Source: Microbacterium capsulatum
Lineage (GTDB): Bacteria; Actinomycetota; Actinomycetes; Actinomycetales; Microbacteriaceae
Reading direction: 5' to 3'
DNA: 64,000 nucleotides
NCBI RefSeq assembly: GCF_030865425.1
Contig: NZ_JAVFCB010000004.1
Coordinates: 62,001-126,000, forward strand
A program made the translations under genes and the position numbers. Below are positions 27,753-37,516 of the stretch, piece by piece. The first letter of the stretch is position 1. Each line of letters begins with the position of its first letter. The notes below the pieces were generated by a model. The model made no database searches. It had not been told where the DNA came from and saw only the letters and a list, made by a program, of their open reading frames with translations.

Positions 27753-29141
27753 ATGGTCGAAACCAACGTCATCGGGACACCGGCGCTCACCCGCGCCGAA
27801 GGGCTCGACGCCGGGCGTACCGCCCGCGCCCGCACGCCGCGCGCCGCGCTCGCCGAGATCACGACGAAGGGGCGGGATCCGCTCGGGATCCTGGACCGGC
27901 AGAATCGCTCCCGGCTCGCGGACCTGATCCCGCTGCGCACCGAGCGGATGGCGGCCAGCCCGTTCGCGTTCTACCGCGGCACCGCGGCGCTGATGGCCGC
28001 CGACTTCGCACGGGAGCCGAACACCGGGATCCTCGTGCCGTCCTGCGGCGACGCGCACATCGGGAACTTCGGCTTCTTCGCCTCGCCGCAGCGCACGCTG
28101 CTGTTCGACCTCAACGATTTCGACGAGGCCGCCTGGGCACCCTGGGAGTGGGACCTGAAGCGGCTCGTCGCGAGCATCGTGATCGGCGCGCGGGAGGCCC
28201 GCGGATCCGCCGTCGCCGACCAGGCGGCGCGGTCGGGCGTGATCGCCTACGCCCGGGCGCTGCGCGCGGCGATCGACGCGGATCCGCTGCAGCGCTACTT
28301 CGCGCACTTCGATGCGAGCACCCGCCTGGAGGGGCTCGACGCCGACTCCCGGCAGGATCTGCAGACCGCGATCGCGGCCGCCGAGAAGCGCACGGGCAAG
28401 CGCGCCGCGCGGCGGCTCACCGTGAAGGGCGCCGACGGGCACCTCCGGTTCGTCGAGCAGCCCCCGGTGATGACGCACGCGGATCCGGACATCCGGTCGA
28501 TCAGCGACCGGGCGTTCCGGCAGTACGCGGAGTCGGCCAACGTCGACGTGCAGCTGCTCCTGCGGCAGTACCGGGTGCGCGACGTCGCCCGCCGTGTGGT
28601 CGGCGTCGGCAGCGTGGGGACGCGCTGCTATCTCGCGGTGCTCGGCACGCCCGACGCGGAGCCGATGATCCTGCAGGTCAAGGAGGCGGCGCGGAGCGTG
28701 CTCGCCGAATACGGCGGCATCGACCAGCCCGCCGACCTGCAGCAGCTCATCGAGGCGCGCGGCGAGGGCGCCAGGGTCGTCGGGATGCAGCGGGTGCTGC
28801 AGGCCTTCTCGGATCCGTTCCTCGGGCACATCCGCGGTACGGAGCAGGACTACTACGTGCGGCAGTTCCACGACATGAAGGGATCCATCGACACCGACGT
28901 CATCGAGGACGAGGGCTATCGTGAATATGCGATCGCCTGCGCGATCACGCTCGCCCGCGCGCACGCGCAGGCCCCCGCCGCGACGGCCGTCTCCGGTTAC
29001 GTCGGCAAGGGGCGCCGGCTCGCCGAGGTGCTGGTCGGCTGGGCGAACGCCTACGCCGACCTCGCCGCGGAGGACTACCGCGCGTTCGTCGCGCAGGCGC
29101 AGCGGAACAAGACCAAGCGAAAGAAGGAGAGCACGGCATGA
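27753..29141 (+). CDS. DUF2252-family protein
   Basis: A 462-residue protein of the DUF2252 family, widespread in actinobacteria and of unknown function; the fold is related to aminoglycoside-phosphotransferase-like kinases. Visible family signatures are FYRGTAALMAADF, CGDAHIGNFGFFASPQR, FDLNDFDEAAW, and YYVRQFHDMKGS. The C-terminus is basic. It overlaps the next gene by 4 bp (ATGA), so it is coupled to an aldo/keto reductase. Confidence 0.88.
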   Translation: MVETNVIGTPALTRAEGLDAGRTARARTPRAALAEITTKGRDPLGILDRQNRSRLADLIPLRTERMAASPFAFYRGTAALMAADFAREPNTGILVPSCGDAHIGNFGFFASPQRTLLFDLNDFDEAAWAPWEWDLKRLVASIVIGAREARGSAVADQAARSGVIAYARALRAAIDADPLQRYFAHFDASTRLEGLDADSRQDLQTAIAAAEKRTGKRAARRLTVKGADGHLRFVEQPPVMTHADPDIRSISDRAFRQYAESANVDVQLLLRQYRVRDVARRVVGVGSVGTRCYLAVLGTPDAEPMILQVKEAARSVLAEYGGIDQPADLQQLIEARGEGARVVGMQRVLQAFSDPFLGHIRGTEQDYYVRQFHDMKGSIDTDVIEDEGYREYAIACAITLARAHAQAPAATAVSGYVGKGRRLAEVLVGWANAYADLAAEDYRAFVAQAQRNKTKRKKESTA

Positions 29142-30067
29142 AGCAGGTCCGATTCGGCGAGGGCGCAGCCCCGGCCGTCGTCGCCGGGATGATGCGCATC
29201 GAGGATCGCACGGACGCCCAGATCCGCGAGCTCTACACGCAGGCCCGGACCAGCGGCGTCGACTTCTTCGACCACGCCGACATCTACGGCACCGCCATGC
29301 ACGCCTGCGAGAACCGGTTCGCAGAGGCGCTCGCGCTGTCCCCGGCGGAGCGCGACGAGATCGTGCTGCAGACCAAATGCGGGATCGTGCCGGAGTACGG
29401 CATGTTCGACTTCTCCTACGAGCACATCGTCGGACAGGTGGAGGGATCCCTCCGGGCCCTGCGCACCGACCGGATCGACGTGCTGCTGCTGCACCGCCCC
29501 GACGCGCTCGTGGAGCCGGAGGAGGTCGCCCGCGCCTTCGACGATCTCGAGGCCGCGGGCAAGGTGCGCGCATTCGGCGTCTCGAACCACACGCCGCGGC
29601 AGATCGACCTGCTCAAGACCGCGGTGCGGCAGCCGATCGTCGCGAACCAGTTGCAGCTCTCGATCACGCACGCGCCGATCATCTCCCAGCCGATCGCCTC
29701 GAACATGGCGGGCCTCGACCAGAGCATCGTCCGCGACGGGGGAGGGGTGCTCGAGTACTGCCGGATCCAGGGCATCACGGTGCAGGCCTGGTCGCCGTAC
29801 CAGGCCCGCTTCTTCGACGGGGTCTTCCTGGACCACCCGGACTACCCCGGGCTGAACGCCGCGCTCCGTCGGATCGCCGCCGTGCACGGCGTCACCCCGA
29901 CGGGCATCGCCACCGCGTGGATCACCCGCCACCCCGCGGGCATGCAGGTCGTGCTCGGCACCACCACCCCGTCGCGGCTGCGCGACGCGGCCGAGGGATC
30001 CGACGTCGTGCTCAGCCGGCCCGAGTGGTACGAGCTGTTCCGCGCCGCCGGGCACACGCTGCCCTGA
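29138..30067 (+). CDS. Aldo/keto reductase
   Basis: A 309-residue NADPH-dependent TIM-barrel reductase like E. coli YdhF. The catalytic set is recognisable: Asp and Tyr in FFDHADIYG, Lys in QTKCG, His in LLLHRPD. GVSNHTPRQ and TAWITRHPAGMQVVLGTT are cofactor-side motifs. The start overlaps the DUF2252 stop; AAGAAGGAGAGC precedes it. Substrate unknown. Confidence 0.92.
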   Translation: MKQVRFGEGAAPAVVAGMMRIEDRTDAQIRELYTQARTSGVDFFDHADIYGTAMHACENRFAEALALSPAERDEIVLQTKCGIVPEYGMFDFSYEHIVGQVEGSLRALRTDRIDVLLLHRPDALVEPEEVARAFDDLEAAGKVRAFGVSNHTPRQIDLLKTAVRQPIVANQLQLSITHAPIISQPIASNMAGLDQSIVRDGGGVLEYCRIQGITVQAWSPYQARFFDGVFLDHPDYPGLNAALRRIAAVHGVTPTGIATAWITRHPAGMQVVLGTTTPSRLRDAAEGSDVVLSRPEWYELFRAAGHTLP

Positions 30068-30105
30068 GCGACCCCGGGACCGGGGGGATCTGGCAGGCTG
30101 TCGGC

Positions 30106-30495
30106 ATGGCCGTCCTGTTCTCGATCCTGTTGCTCGCGCTGGTCATCGGTGCGCTCATCGACATCATCACGCGACGAGACGACCAGGTGAAGCACCTGCC
30201 GAAGATCGTCTGGATCATCCTCGTGATCCTCGTCCCGCTGGCCGGATCCCTGATCTGGTTCCTCGTCGGGCGGGAGTACTCCGGCGAGGGCGTGCGGCTG
30301 CCGCGGCCCGCGCGCGAGCGCCGGGCCCGCCCCACCGCGCCGTCGCGGTCCGCTCCGGCCGATACCCGTTCGACCGAGCAGCAGATCGCCGACCTCGACC
30401 GCGAGATCGAGGAGTGGCGGCTGCGCGCCGAGATCGAGAAGCGCAAGAAGAAGGAGCAGGACGGATCCGGCCAGGGCGGGGCGGACGCGGAATGA
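30106..30495 (+). CDS. PLDc_N-domain membrane protein
   Basis: A 129-residue protein. Two hydrophobic segments (about 1-20 and 34-56) around HLPKIVWIILVILVPLAGSLIWFLVGRE form the PLDc_N (phospholipase D N-terminal-like) domain found alone in many actinobacteria. The rest is a charged coiled-coil-like tail (STEQQIADLDREIEEWRLRAE). Its stop overlaps the next start in an ATGA junction. Function unknown. Confidence 0.83.
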   Translation: MAVLFSILLLALVIGALIDIITRRDDQVKHLPKIVWIILVILVPLAGSLIWFLVGREYSGEGVRLPRPARERRARPTAPSRSAPADTRSTEQQIADLDREIEEWRLRAEIEKRKKKEQDGSGQGGADAE

Positions 30496-31484
30496 CCGCC
30501 CCGTCCGGCAACGCGCCGCGCGCCGTCATCGGCGGCGGCAGCGGCTACCTCGGCACGGCGATCCGCGACGCGCTGCGCGTCGACGGCTACGACGTGCGCA
30601 CGATCGGCCGCTCCGGCGCCGACGCCGGCTGGGACGACCCGGCGGGGATCCTCCGCCTCGTGGACGGCGTCGACCTCGTGATCGGGCTCGCCGGCCGCCG
30701 GGTGGACTGCCGCTACACCGACCGCAACCGCGACGAGATCCTGCGCTCCCGCGTCGGGACCACCCGGGCGCTGCACGACGCGATCGCCGCCGCCGAGCAC
30801 CCGCCGCGGGTGTGGATGAACGGCAGTTCCGCGACCGCGTACCGCTACGCCCTCGACCGCGCCCAGACCGAGCAGGACGACTCGATCGACACCGGGTTCT
30901 CGCCCGACGTGACACGGGAGTGGGAGGCGGCGCTGTTCGCCGGCGATCTGCCCGGCACGCGCCGGATCGCCCTGCGCACCTCGCTCGTGCTCGGCCGGAC
31001 CGCACCGGTCATGACCATGCTGCTGCGTCTCGCCCGGCTCGGCGCGGGCGGCCCGCAGCTCGACGGCTGGTGGTTCCCGCACCGCCGCTACCGGGGCATC
31101 GGCACGCACCCGACCGAGCCGGCGGCGCCCGGCTACGTGCGATCGCACGGACGGCAGATGTTCAGCTGGATGCACGAGCAGGATTTCGTGCAGGCGATCC
31201 GGTTCCTCCGCGACCACGACGAGATCGCCGGCCCGGTGAACATGGCATCGCCGCACGCCGTGCCGAACCGCGAGCTCATGCGCACGCTGCGCCGCGCCGT
31301 GCACGCGCCCTTCGGCATCCCCGCCTGGCGGTTCATGCTGGAGCCCGCGATGCTCGTGCTGGGCACAGAGACCGAGCTCGTGCTGAAGAGCCGCTGGGTC
31401 GCCCCGCAGGTGCTCCTCGACGCCGGCTACGTCTTCCGCTTCCCCGAGATCGAGGGCGCGGTGCAGGACATCGTCCGTCGCTGA
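30492..31484 (+). CDS. NAD-dependent epimerase/DUF1731 family (TIGR01777-like) protein
   Basis: A 330-residue extended short-chain dehydrogenase. The Rossmann start is AVIGGGSGYLGTAI, followed by VDLVIGLAGRRVDCRYT and a C-terminal DUF1731 region (MRTLRRAVHAPFGIPAW, LLDAGYVFRFPEIEGAV). Substrate unknown. The ATG at 30492 is in the stop of the previous gene. Its last 77 codons and 12 bp downstream are copied at 38415-38659, on the far side of the sucrose/fructan island; this copy is complete and is the intact gene. Confidence 0.9.
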   Translation: MTAPSGNAPRAVIGGGSGYLGTAIRDALRVDGYDVRTIGRSGADAGWDDPAGILRLVDGVDLVIGLAGRRVDCRYTDRNRDEILRSRVGTTRALHDAIAAAEHPPRVWMNGSSATAYRYALDRAQTEQDDSIDTGFSPDVTREWEAALFAGDLPGTRRIALRTSLVLGRTAPVMTMLLRLARLGAGGPQLDGWWFPHRRYRGIGTHPTEPAAPGYVRSHGRQMFSWMHEQDFVQAIRFLRDHDEIAGPVNMASPHAVPNRELMRTLRRAVHAPFGIPAWRFMLEPAMLVLGTETELVLKSRWVAPQVLLDAGYVFRFPEIEGAVQDIVRR

Positions 31485-31496
31485 GCCGGTCTGATA
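31253..31496. repeat. 244-bp direct repeat, left copy (3' end of the epimerase gene)
   Basis: Repeats almost exactly at 38415-38659: I see three substitutions and one inserted base. Repeat and spacing (7.16 kb) frame the LacI-to-kinase segment. This copy is the true 3' end of the intact epimerase gene. Confidence 0.95.
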
Positions 31497-31559
31497 GGCA
31501 TCTCAGACCAGCGTGCGCACGGAGCCGCAGGGGGTAACGGGCATGGGCGGAAGCCGGCG

Positions 31560-32576
31560 CTACCGGAGTGCGCGGACGGAGTCGCGCGCGATCACCGGGA
31601 CGGGCAGCGTCTCGTGTGCGAGCTCCCGCACTCCGAGCAGCATCTCGACGCCCAGTCGGGCCATCTGCTCGTAGGGGAGCCGCGCGGTGGTGAGCCCGGG
31701 GCGCAGGAGGGCTCCGAGCTCCTCGTCGTCGAAGGAGACGACCGAGATGTCGCCGGGCACCCGCAGCCCGCGTTCCGCGAGCGCCTGGTACACCCCGAAC
31801 GCGACGGCGTCCGTGGCGGCGATGAGCGCCGTCAGATCGGGGTGCTCGTCGAGCATCCTCGGCGTCTCCATGAAGCCGTACTCGGGGGTCCAGTCCGGCA
31901 CGATCACCTCGACGGGCGTCAATCCCCGCGCTGCGAACGCGTCGCGGATCCCGGCGAGCCGGTCGGCGATCGTCACCGAGCGCCGGGGATCCGATGCGAT
32001 GTGCGGGATGTCTCCGATGAAGCCGACGCGGGTGTGGCCCGCGTCCAGCAGGACGCTGGCCATCGCGCGCCCTGCCGCATACTCGTCGGGGAGGACGCTC
32101 GGCAGATCGTCGGGGGTGCGTCCGTTGACGATGACGACGGGAAAGCTCGGGGGTGCCGGCGGCACGTCCACCAGGCGGGCGGCCAGGAGGCCCACGATCA
32201 CGCCGTCGACCCGGCGGTCGATCATCTCCCGGAACGCATCCGCGAGCTCCGACACGTCGTCGCCGGTCTCCGCGATCAGGACCGTGTGATCCAGCTCCTT
32301 CGCCGCGCGCAGCGTGCCGCTCAGCATCGGCGTGGCGAGTCGGGTGATCGTGACCCGGTCGGAGATGAAGCCGATCGAGCGAGTCTTTCCGGATCGCAGG
32401 CTCTGCGCGGCGAGATTGGGCTTGTAGTCGAGTTGCGCCGCCGCCTGGCGGACGCGCTCGACAGCTTCGGTGGAAAGGCGGGATGGGCGGTCGTTGAGGA
32501 TGAGGCTGACGGCGGTCTTGGACATGCCGGACAGGCGCGCGACGTCCGCGAGCGTCGGTCTCCGCGTCGCACCCAT
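31560..32576 (-). CDS. LacI-family transcriptional regulator of the sucrose/fructan island
   Basis: A 338-residue LacI-type protein. The N-terminal helix-turn-helix is TLADVARLSGMSKTAVSLILN, with the hinge at AAQSLRSGKTRSIGF and a sugar-binding-like effector domain. It is transcribed away from the ABC operon. Two similar candidate operators lie 46-116 bp upstream of its start (GATGAATCAGTTTATC and GATAAATCGGTTCAAC), so it likely represses the transporter, GH32 and kinase genes and itself. Confidence 0.92.
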   Translation of the reverse strand: MGATRRPTLADVARLSGMSKTAVSLILNDRPSRLSTEAVERVRQAAAQLDYKPNLAAQSLRSGKTRSIGFISDRVTITRLATPMLSGTLRAAKELDHTVLIAETGDDVSELADAFREMIDRRVDGVIVGLLAARLVDVPPAPPSFPVVIVNGRTPDDLPSVLPDEYAAGRAMASVLLDAGHTRVGFIGDIPHIASDPRRSVTIADRLAGIRDAFAARGLTPVEVIVPDWTPEYGFMETPRMLDEHPDLTALIAATDAVAFGVYQALAERGLRVPGDISVVSFDDEELGALLRPGLTTARLPYEQMARLGVEMLLGVRELAHETLPVPVIARDSVRALR

Positions 32577-32621
32577 GCTGCCTCCCTCTCGTCCTTCATC
32601 AATCTAACGGATCGAGAACAT

Positions 32622-32637
32622 GATGAATCAGTTTATC
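32622..32637. promoter_or_regulatory. LacI-family operator, site 1
   Basis: GATGAATCAGTTTATC is an imperfect palindrome (GATnAA-TCAG-TTnATC) near the LacI start. It is similar to site 2 at 32677. Confidence 0.55.
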
Positions 32638-32676
32638 TTTCTTCTTGCGGGGCGGGTAGGGCCGGTGTTACCTTCT

Positions 32677-32692
32677 GATAAATCGGTTCAAC
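32677..32692. promoter_or_regulatory. LacI-family operator, site 2
   Basis: GATAAATCGGTTCAAC shares the GATnAATC-GTT pattern with site 1, 55 bp away, and has a central CG. It lies about 106 bp before the binding-protein start. Two sites would permit looping. Confidence 0.55.
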
Positions 32693-32797
32693 ATCCCCTT
32701 GTCGTGATCGATACCGCGGGCACCGGGTGAGGGGCCCAAGAAGCCCGACCCATTCCAAATCTGCAACGAACCTTCCCCCACAGAAACGAGAATCTCA

Positions 32798-34081
32798 ATG
32801 ATGAGCAAAGCTTTCAAAGTCGCGGTCGCCGTCGCGACGGTCGGCGCACTCCTCGGACTCGCCGGATGCGCGAAGGGCGGATCGTCGAGCAACTCTGACG
32901 GATCCGTCACCCTCTGGACGCATAACGCCGGAAACCCGGATGAGCTCAAGGCGGTCAACCAGGTCGTCGACTCCTTCAACCAGAGCCAGAGCAAGGTCAA
33001 GGTGAAGGTCCAGGCCTTCCCGCAGGATTCGTACAACCAGTCGGTCACCGCGGCTGCGGCGTCCAAGAAGCTGCCCTGCATCATGGACATCGATGGCCCC
33101 AACGTTCCGAACTGGGCCTGGGCCGGCTACCTCGCGCCGATCAGCGGCATGGATGACACGCTTTCGAAGTTCCTGCCGTCGACCGTCGGGAAGTTCAAGG
33201 ACAAGATCTACTCCTTCGGTCTCTACGATGTCTCCCTCGTCATGATCGCGCGCAAGAGCGTGCTCGACGAGAACGGGATCCGGGTCCCGACGATCCAGCA
33301 GCCCTGGACCGCAGCGGAGTACGAGGCCGCCCTCGCCAAGCTCAAGGCGAGCGGCAAGTTCGAGCAGGCGGGCGATCTCGGCACGGGGCAGACCGGGGAG
33401 TGGTGGCCCTACGCCTACTCGCCCTTCCTGCAGAGCTTCGGCGGTGACCTGATCAACCGCTCGGACTACAAGACGGCGGACGGTGCGCTGAACGGCCCGG
33501 CGGCGGTCGCCTGGGCGAACTGGTTCCACGGGCTCGTCGCCAAGGGATACGTGTCGGCGAAGTCGGGTGCCGACCCCGTCGCCGACTTCGTGAACGGCAA
33601 GACCGGCATCGTCTACTCGGGAAGCTGGGCGGCGCAGCCGGCCCGTGACAAGTTCGGCGATGACGCCCTGTTCCTGCCGTCGGTGGACCTCGGCAAGGGC
33701 CCGAAGGTGGGCGGCGCCTCATGGCAGTGGGGCATGTCCAAGAGCTGCTCCAACCCGGACGGAGCGGCCGCGTTCCTGAAGTACCTGGCGTCCGACGACA
33801 ACATCGCGCTGATGGCCAAGGCCACCAAGACGATTCCGACCACCGAGGCCGCTGCGGCCAAGGTGCCGGGCTACGCGGCCGGCGGCGGGAACGACATCTT
33901 CCGGCAGTACTCGAAGAACTACGCCGTGCTGCGGCCGGTGACGCCCGGCTACCCGTTCATCGCCACGACCTTCGGCAAGGCCGCGCAGGACATCATCAAC
34001 GGCGCGGACCCGAAGCAGACCCTCGACCAGGCGGTCAAGGACATCGACGCGAACCAGAAGCAGAACAACTACTTCCAGTGA
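32798..34081 (+). CDS. Sugar ABC transporter substrate-binding lipoprotein
   Basis: A 427-residue exported binding protein with lipobox LAGC (Cys24). The mature part contains VTLWTHNAGNPDELKAVNQVVDSFN-type entry (summarised), GKTGIVYSGSWAAQ and GGASWQWGMSKSCSNP. Two ATGs are adjacent at the start; the ribosome site is weak (ACGAGA). Given the GH32 enzyme and fructokinase that follow, sucrose or a fructo-oligosaccharide is the likely ligand. First gene of the island operon. Confidence 0.9.
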   Translation: MMSKAFKVAVAVATVGALLGLAGCAKGGSSSNSDGSVTLWTHNAGNPDELKAVNQVVDSFNQSQSKVKVKVQAFPQDSYNQSVTAAAASKKLPCIMDIDGPNVPNWAWAGYLAPISGMDDTLSKFLPSTVGKFKDKIYSFGLYDVSLVMIARKSVLDENGIRVPTIQQPWTAAEYEAALAKLKASGKFEQAGDLGTGQTGEWWPYAYSPFLQSFGGDLINRSDYKTADGALNGPAAVAWANWFHGLVAKGYVSAKSGADPVADFVNGKTGIVYSGSWAAQPARDKFGDDALFLPSVDLGKGPKVGGASWQWGMSKSCSNPDGAAAFLKYLASDDNIALMAKATKTIPTTEAAAAKVPGYAAGGGNDIFRQYSKNYAVLRPVTPGYPFIATTFGKAAQDIINGADPKQTLDQAVKDIDANQKQNNYFQ

Positions 34082-34168
34082 GCGTCCCCGGGGCCGGCCG
34101 ATCGGCCGGCCCCGTCTTCCTCAACTCCGACAGGCACCGCTGGTCCTCAGATACAAAGGAGTATTCCC

Positions 34169-35080
34169 GTGACCACGCAGACATCGATCGCGCATCACAG
34201 GGTGCGGGGGCAGGGGCGGGAGAAGGCCATGGCCGTGGCCATGTTCGTCCCGGCCGGTGTCCTCATCCTGACCTTCCTCATCGTCCCCGTCCTGCTCACG
34301 TTCTGGCTCGCGTTCACGAACACGCGGCTCGTCTCGCCGGATCCGCCCCAGTTCATCGGACTCGACAACTTCGCCAACCTCTTCACAGACGACACCTTCT
34401 GGGCGTCGCTGCGCAACACCATCGTGTTCACGATCGTCATCGTGCCGCTGCAGTCGGGGCTGGCGCTCGTGCTCGCACTGCTCGTGAACCGCAGGGCCCG
34501 GGGCACGACGTTCTTCCGCACCGTGTACTTCCTGCCGGTCGTCACGTCGATGGTCGTCGTGTCGATGCTCTGGCTGTTCATGTACCAGAAGGACGGCCTG
34601 ATCAACGTGCTGCTCGCGAAAGTCGGGATCTCCGGTCCGGACTGGCTCGGTGACCCGCACTGGTCGCTGATCGCGATCATCGTCATGTCGGCGTGGCAGG
34701 CGATGGGGTTCCACATGATCATCTGGCTCTCCGGGCTCCAGACGATCCCCGCCGAGCTCTACGAGGCCGCGTCTCTCGACGGAGCGAGCCCGTGGCAGAA
34801 GTTCGCGAACGTCACGTGGCCGGGGCTGCGCGCGACGCGCACGTTCATCCTGATCACCATCACGATCGCCGCGTTCGGTCTGTTCACGCAGATCAATGTG
34901 ATGACCCAGGGCGGCCCGCTCAACTCGACGACCACTCTCGTCTTCCAGGCCGTGCGATCCGGTTTCCAGCAGCAGCAGACCGGCTACGCGTCGGCGATCT
35001 CGCTGGTGTTCTTCGTCCTGGTGCTGGTCGTCACCATCATCCAGACCTTCCTGACTCGCGACAAGGAGGCACGTCGATGA
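34169..35080 (+). CDS. Sugar ABC transporter permease (MalF type)
   Basis: A 303-residue permease with six candidate membrane segments and the EAA loop AELYEAASLDGASPWQKFANVTWP. It starts at GTG 34169, with AAAGGAG upstream. Its stop overlaps the next permease's ATG by 4 bp. No ATPase gene is in the operon. Confidence 0.93.
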   Translation: MTTQTSIAHHRVRGQGREKAMAVAMFVPAGVLILTFLIVPVLLTFWLAFTNTRLVSPDPPQFIGLDNFANLFTDDTFWASLRNTIVFTIVIVPLQSGLALVLALLVNRRARGTTFFRTVYFLPVVTSMVVVSMLWLFMYQKDGLINVLLAKVGISGPDWLGDPHWSLIAIIVMSAWQAMGFHMIIWLSGLQTIPAELYEAASLDGASPWQKFANVTWPGLRATRTFILITITIAAFGLFTQINVMTQGGPLNSTTTLVFQAVRSGFQQQQTGYASAISLVFFVLVLVVTIIQTFLTRDKEARR

Positions 35081-35979
35081 CCACCGAAGCCATCGTCACG
35101 GGGCGGACCGCTTCGCCCGACCGGAGGAAGGGCCGGGGTACCCGGATCGTACTGCTGGTCTGCAAGATCCTGCTCGCACTCGTGTTCGGGCTGCCGCTCG
35201 TCTTCATGATCGTGTCGAGCTTCAAGCCCGACCTGCAGATCTTCTCCGATCTCGGCGGCCCGCAGGCCTTCCTCCCGGTCGGGAGCCTGACGCTCGACAA
35301 CTACACCGGCGTGTTCGACCGGGTCCCGTTCTGGCAGTTCATGATGAACTCGATCCTCATCTCCGTCGTCACGGTCGGGCTCGGTCTCATCATCAACTCG
35401 ATGGCGGCCTTCGTGCTCGCGCGGATGCAGCTGCCCGGTCGGCGCATCCTGCTCGCCGTGGTGCTGGCCACCCTGATCGTGCCCTTCGAAGTGATGGCGC
35501 TGCCGATGCTCTGGGAGGTCAATCAGCTGCCCTACATCGACGGATCGCAGGGATGGCTCGACACCTACGCGGTGCAGATCGTGCCGTTCATCGCCAACGC
35601 GTTCTCGATCTACCTCTTCTACACCTATTTCGACTCGATCCCGAAGGAGCTCGACGAAGCGGCCAGGGTGGACGGCGCAGGCTGGTTCCGCATCTACCGC
35701 TCGATCGTCATGCCTCTCGCAGGCCCCGCGATCGCCACGGTTGCGATCCTCACCTTCCTCCCCGCCTGGAATCAGTATCTGTGGCCGCTCATGGTGACCC
35801 AGAGCGAATCCGTGCGTCCGGTGATGGTGGGCATGGGGTACTTCCATCAGCTCGGGAAGGTGTCGTGGGGGCAGATCATGGCCTACGCCAGCCTGATCAC
35901 GATCCCGGTGCTTGCCCTGTTCATCGCCTTCCAGCGGTCGTTCGTGAACTCGATCGCCTCGTCGGGCGTGAAGGGGTGA
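35077..35979 (+). CDS. Sugar ABC transporter permease (MalG type)
   Basis: A 300-residue permease with an EAA loop KELDEAARVDGAGWFRIYRSIVMP and six candidate membrane segments. The start lies in the stop of the previous gene, preceded by AAGGAGGC. A longer frame upstream is a shadow of that gene. It precedes the GH32 gene by 139 bp. Confidence 0.93.
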   Translation: MTTEAIVTGRTASPDRRKGRGTRIVLLVCKILLALVFGLPLVFMIVSSFKPDLQIFSDLGGPQAFLPVGSLTLDNYTGVFDRVPFWQFMMNSILISVVTVGLGLIINSMAAFVLARMQLPGRRILLAVVLATLIVPFEVMALPMLWEVNQLPYIDGSQGWLDTYAVQIVPFIANAFSIYLFYTYFDSIPKELDEAARVDGAGWFRIYRSIVMPLAGPAIATVAILTFLPAWNQYLWPLMVTQSESVRPVMVGMGYFHQLGKVSWGQIMAYASLITIPVLALFIAFQRSFVNSIASSGVKG

Positions 35980-36118
35980 CGACCGCGTCGCGTCCCCGCA
36001 CACGCTCCCACGCCCGGTCCGGTGCCTGCCTCGGGTTCCTCGCAGGCGGCGGCGAGCCATCGCCCGTCGCCCGCTGCCGGAACTGACCCACCAACTCAGC
36101 AAGGAGAGTTCACCGCCG

Positions 36119-37516
36119 ATGATCGAGCGACCCCTCATTCACTTCACCCCGGCGCGCAACTGGATGAACGACCCGAACGGGCTCGTCTTCCACGAGGGGC
36201 GGTATCACTTGTTCTTCCAGTACAACCCGCACGGCCCGGTCCACGCCAACATGAGCTGGGGCCACGCCACCAGCCGCGACCTCGTGCGGTGGCAGGAGCA
36301 TCCTGTCGCGATCCCGGCCGACGAGAACGAGCAGATCTTCTCGGGATCGGTCGTCGTGGACAACGAGGGCACGAGCGGGTTCGCCGCGGAGGGCGAGACC
36401 GCCCTCGTGGCCGTCTACACCTCGGTCGACGCGCAGACCTCGATCCAGAGCCAGGCCCTCGCCTACAGCGTGGACGACGGGATGACCTGGACCAAGTACG
36501 CCGGCAACCCCGTGCTCGACCGCGGATCGCTCGCATTCCGCGACCCCAAGGTCTTCCGCTACGAGGGGCCGGCGGGCGCGTACTGGGTGATGGTCGCGGT
36601 CGAGGCCGGCGACCGCCAGGTGATGCTGTACCGGTCGGACGACCTGCGCTCGTGGTCGTTCCTGTCGGCCTACGGCCCGGCGGGGGCGGTCGGCGGCGAG
36701 TGGGAGTGCCCCGACCTGTTCCCGCTCTCCCTGGATGGAGACCCGGACGACGTGCGCTGGGTGATGGTGATCAGCCTCAACCCCGGCGGGATCGCCGGTG
36801 GCTCCGGCACCCAGTACGTCGTCGGTGACTTCGACGGGGTCACGTTCACGCCCGAGCGTCCGGTCTCGGACACGCTGACCGACGTCGACTGGGTCGACTT
36901 CGGAAGCGACTGCTACGCCGGCGTGACCTTCAACGGTCTGCCGCAGGAGGAGCGCACCTTCATCGCCTGGATGGGCAACTGGGACTATGCCCGCCTGACC
37001 CCGGCGGAGACGTCGCCGTGGCGGGGCGCGATGACCCTGGCCCGACGGCTGAGCCTGGCGACCGTGGACGGGCGTCCGCAGCTGTGCGCCGACCCGATCC
37101 TGCGCGAGGGCGCGGCTGTCGACCCTGCCGCCGAGCTCCCTCCCGTGGCGCGCATCCGGGCCGGCGTGCGTCTCGGCGGCGCACCGGGCGCCGCCCTGCA
37201 CCTCGAGGTCGCCGGAGCCGACGGCCAGGCCACGGTCCGCTGCGATGCGGAGAGCATCTCCGTGCACCGCAGCGGGGCGGGCAGCTTCGTCAGGCCGGGC
37301 GGCAGCGTGGAATCCGCTCCGCTCGCGGGCGACGCGGAGGCCATAGACCTCACGATCGTGGTCGACACCGGCTCGATCGAGGTGTTCGACGGATCCGGCA
37401 CACGCTCGATCACCGACCTCGTCGCGTTCGGAGACGGCCGCCGCCTCACCGTCCGCGCTGCGGGCGGAGCGGTCGCGGAGCGGCTCGAGGTCGTCGACCT
37501 GTGGTCGCAATCGTGA
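36119..37516 (+). CDS. GH32 beta-fructosidase (sucrose/fructan hydrolase)
   Basis: A 465-residue glycoside hydrolase family 32 enzyme that releases fructose from sucrose or fructo-oligosaccharides. The three GH32 signatures are present: nucleophile Asp18 in WMNDPNG, Asp142 in RDPK, and acid/base Glu196 in ECPD. A beta-sandwich C-terminal domain follows from about residue 330. There is no signal peptide, so it acts in the cytoplasm on imported substrate. AAGGAG lies 14 bases before the ATG. It overlaps the kinase start (GTGA). Confidence 0.94.
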   Translation: MIERPLIHFTPARNWMNDPNGLVFHEGRYHLFFQYNPHGPVHANMSWGHATSRDLVRWQEHPVAIPADENEQIFSGSVVVDNEGTSGFAAEGETALVAVYTSVDAQTSIQSQALAYSVDDGMTWTKYAGNPVLDRGSLAFRDPKVFRYEGPAGAYWVMVAVEAGDRQVMLYRSDDLRSWSFLSAYGPAGAVGGEWECPDLFPLSLDGDPDDVRWVMVISLNPGGIAGGSGTQYVVGDFDGVTFTPERPVSDTLTDVDWVDFGSDCYAGVTFNGLPQEERTFIAWMGNWDYARLTPAETSPWRGAMTLARRLSLATVDGRPQLCADPILREGAAVDPAAELPPVARIRAGVRLGGAPGAALHLEVAGADGQATVRCDAESISVHRSGAGSFVRPGGSVESAPLAGDAEAIDLTIVVDTGSIEVFDGSGTRSITDLVAFGDGRRLTVRAAGGAVAERLEVVDLWSQS

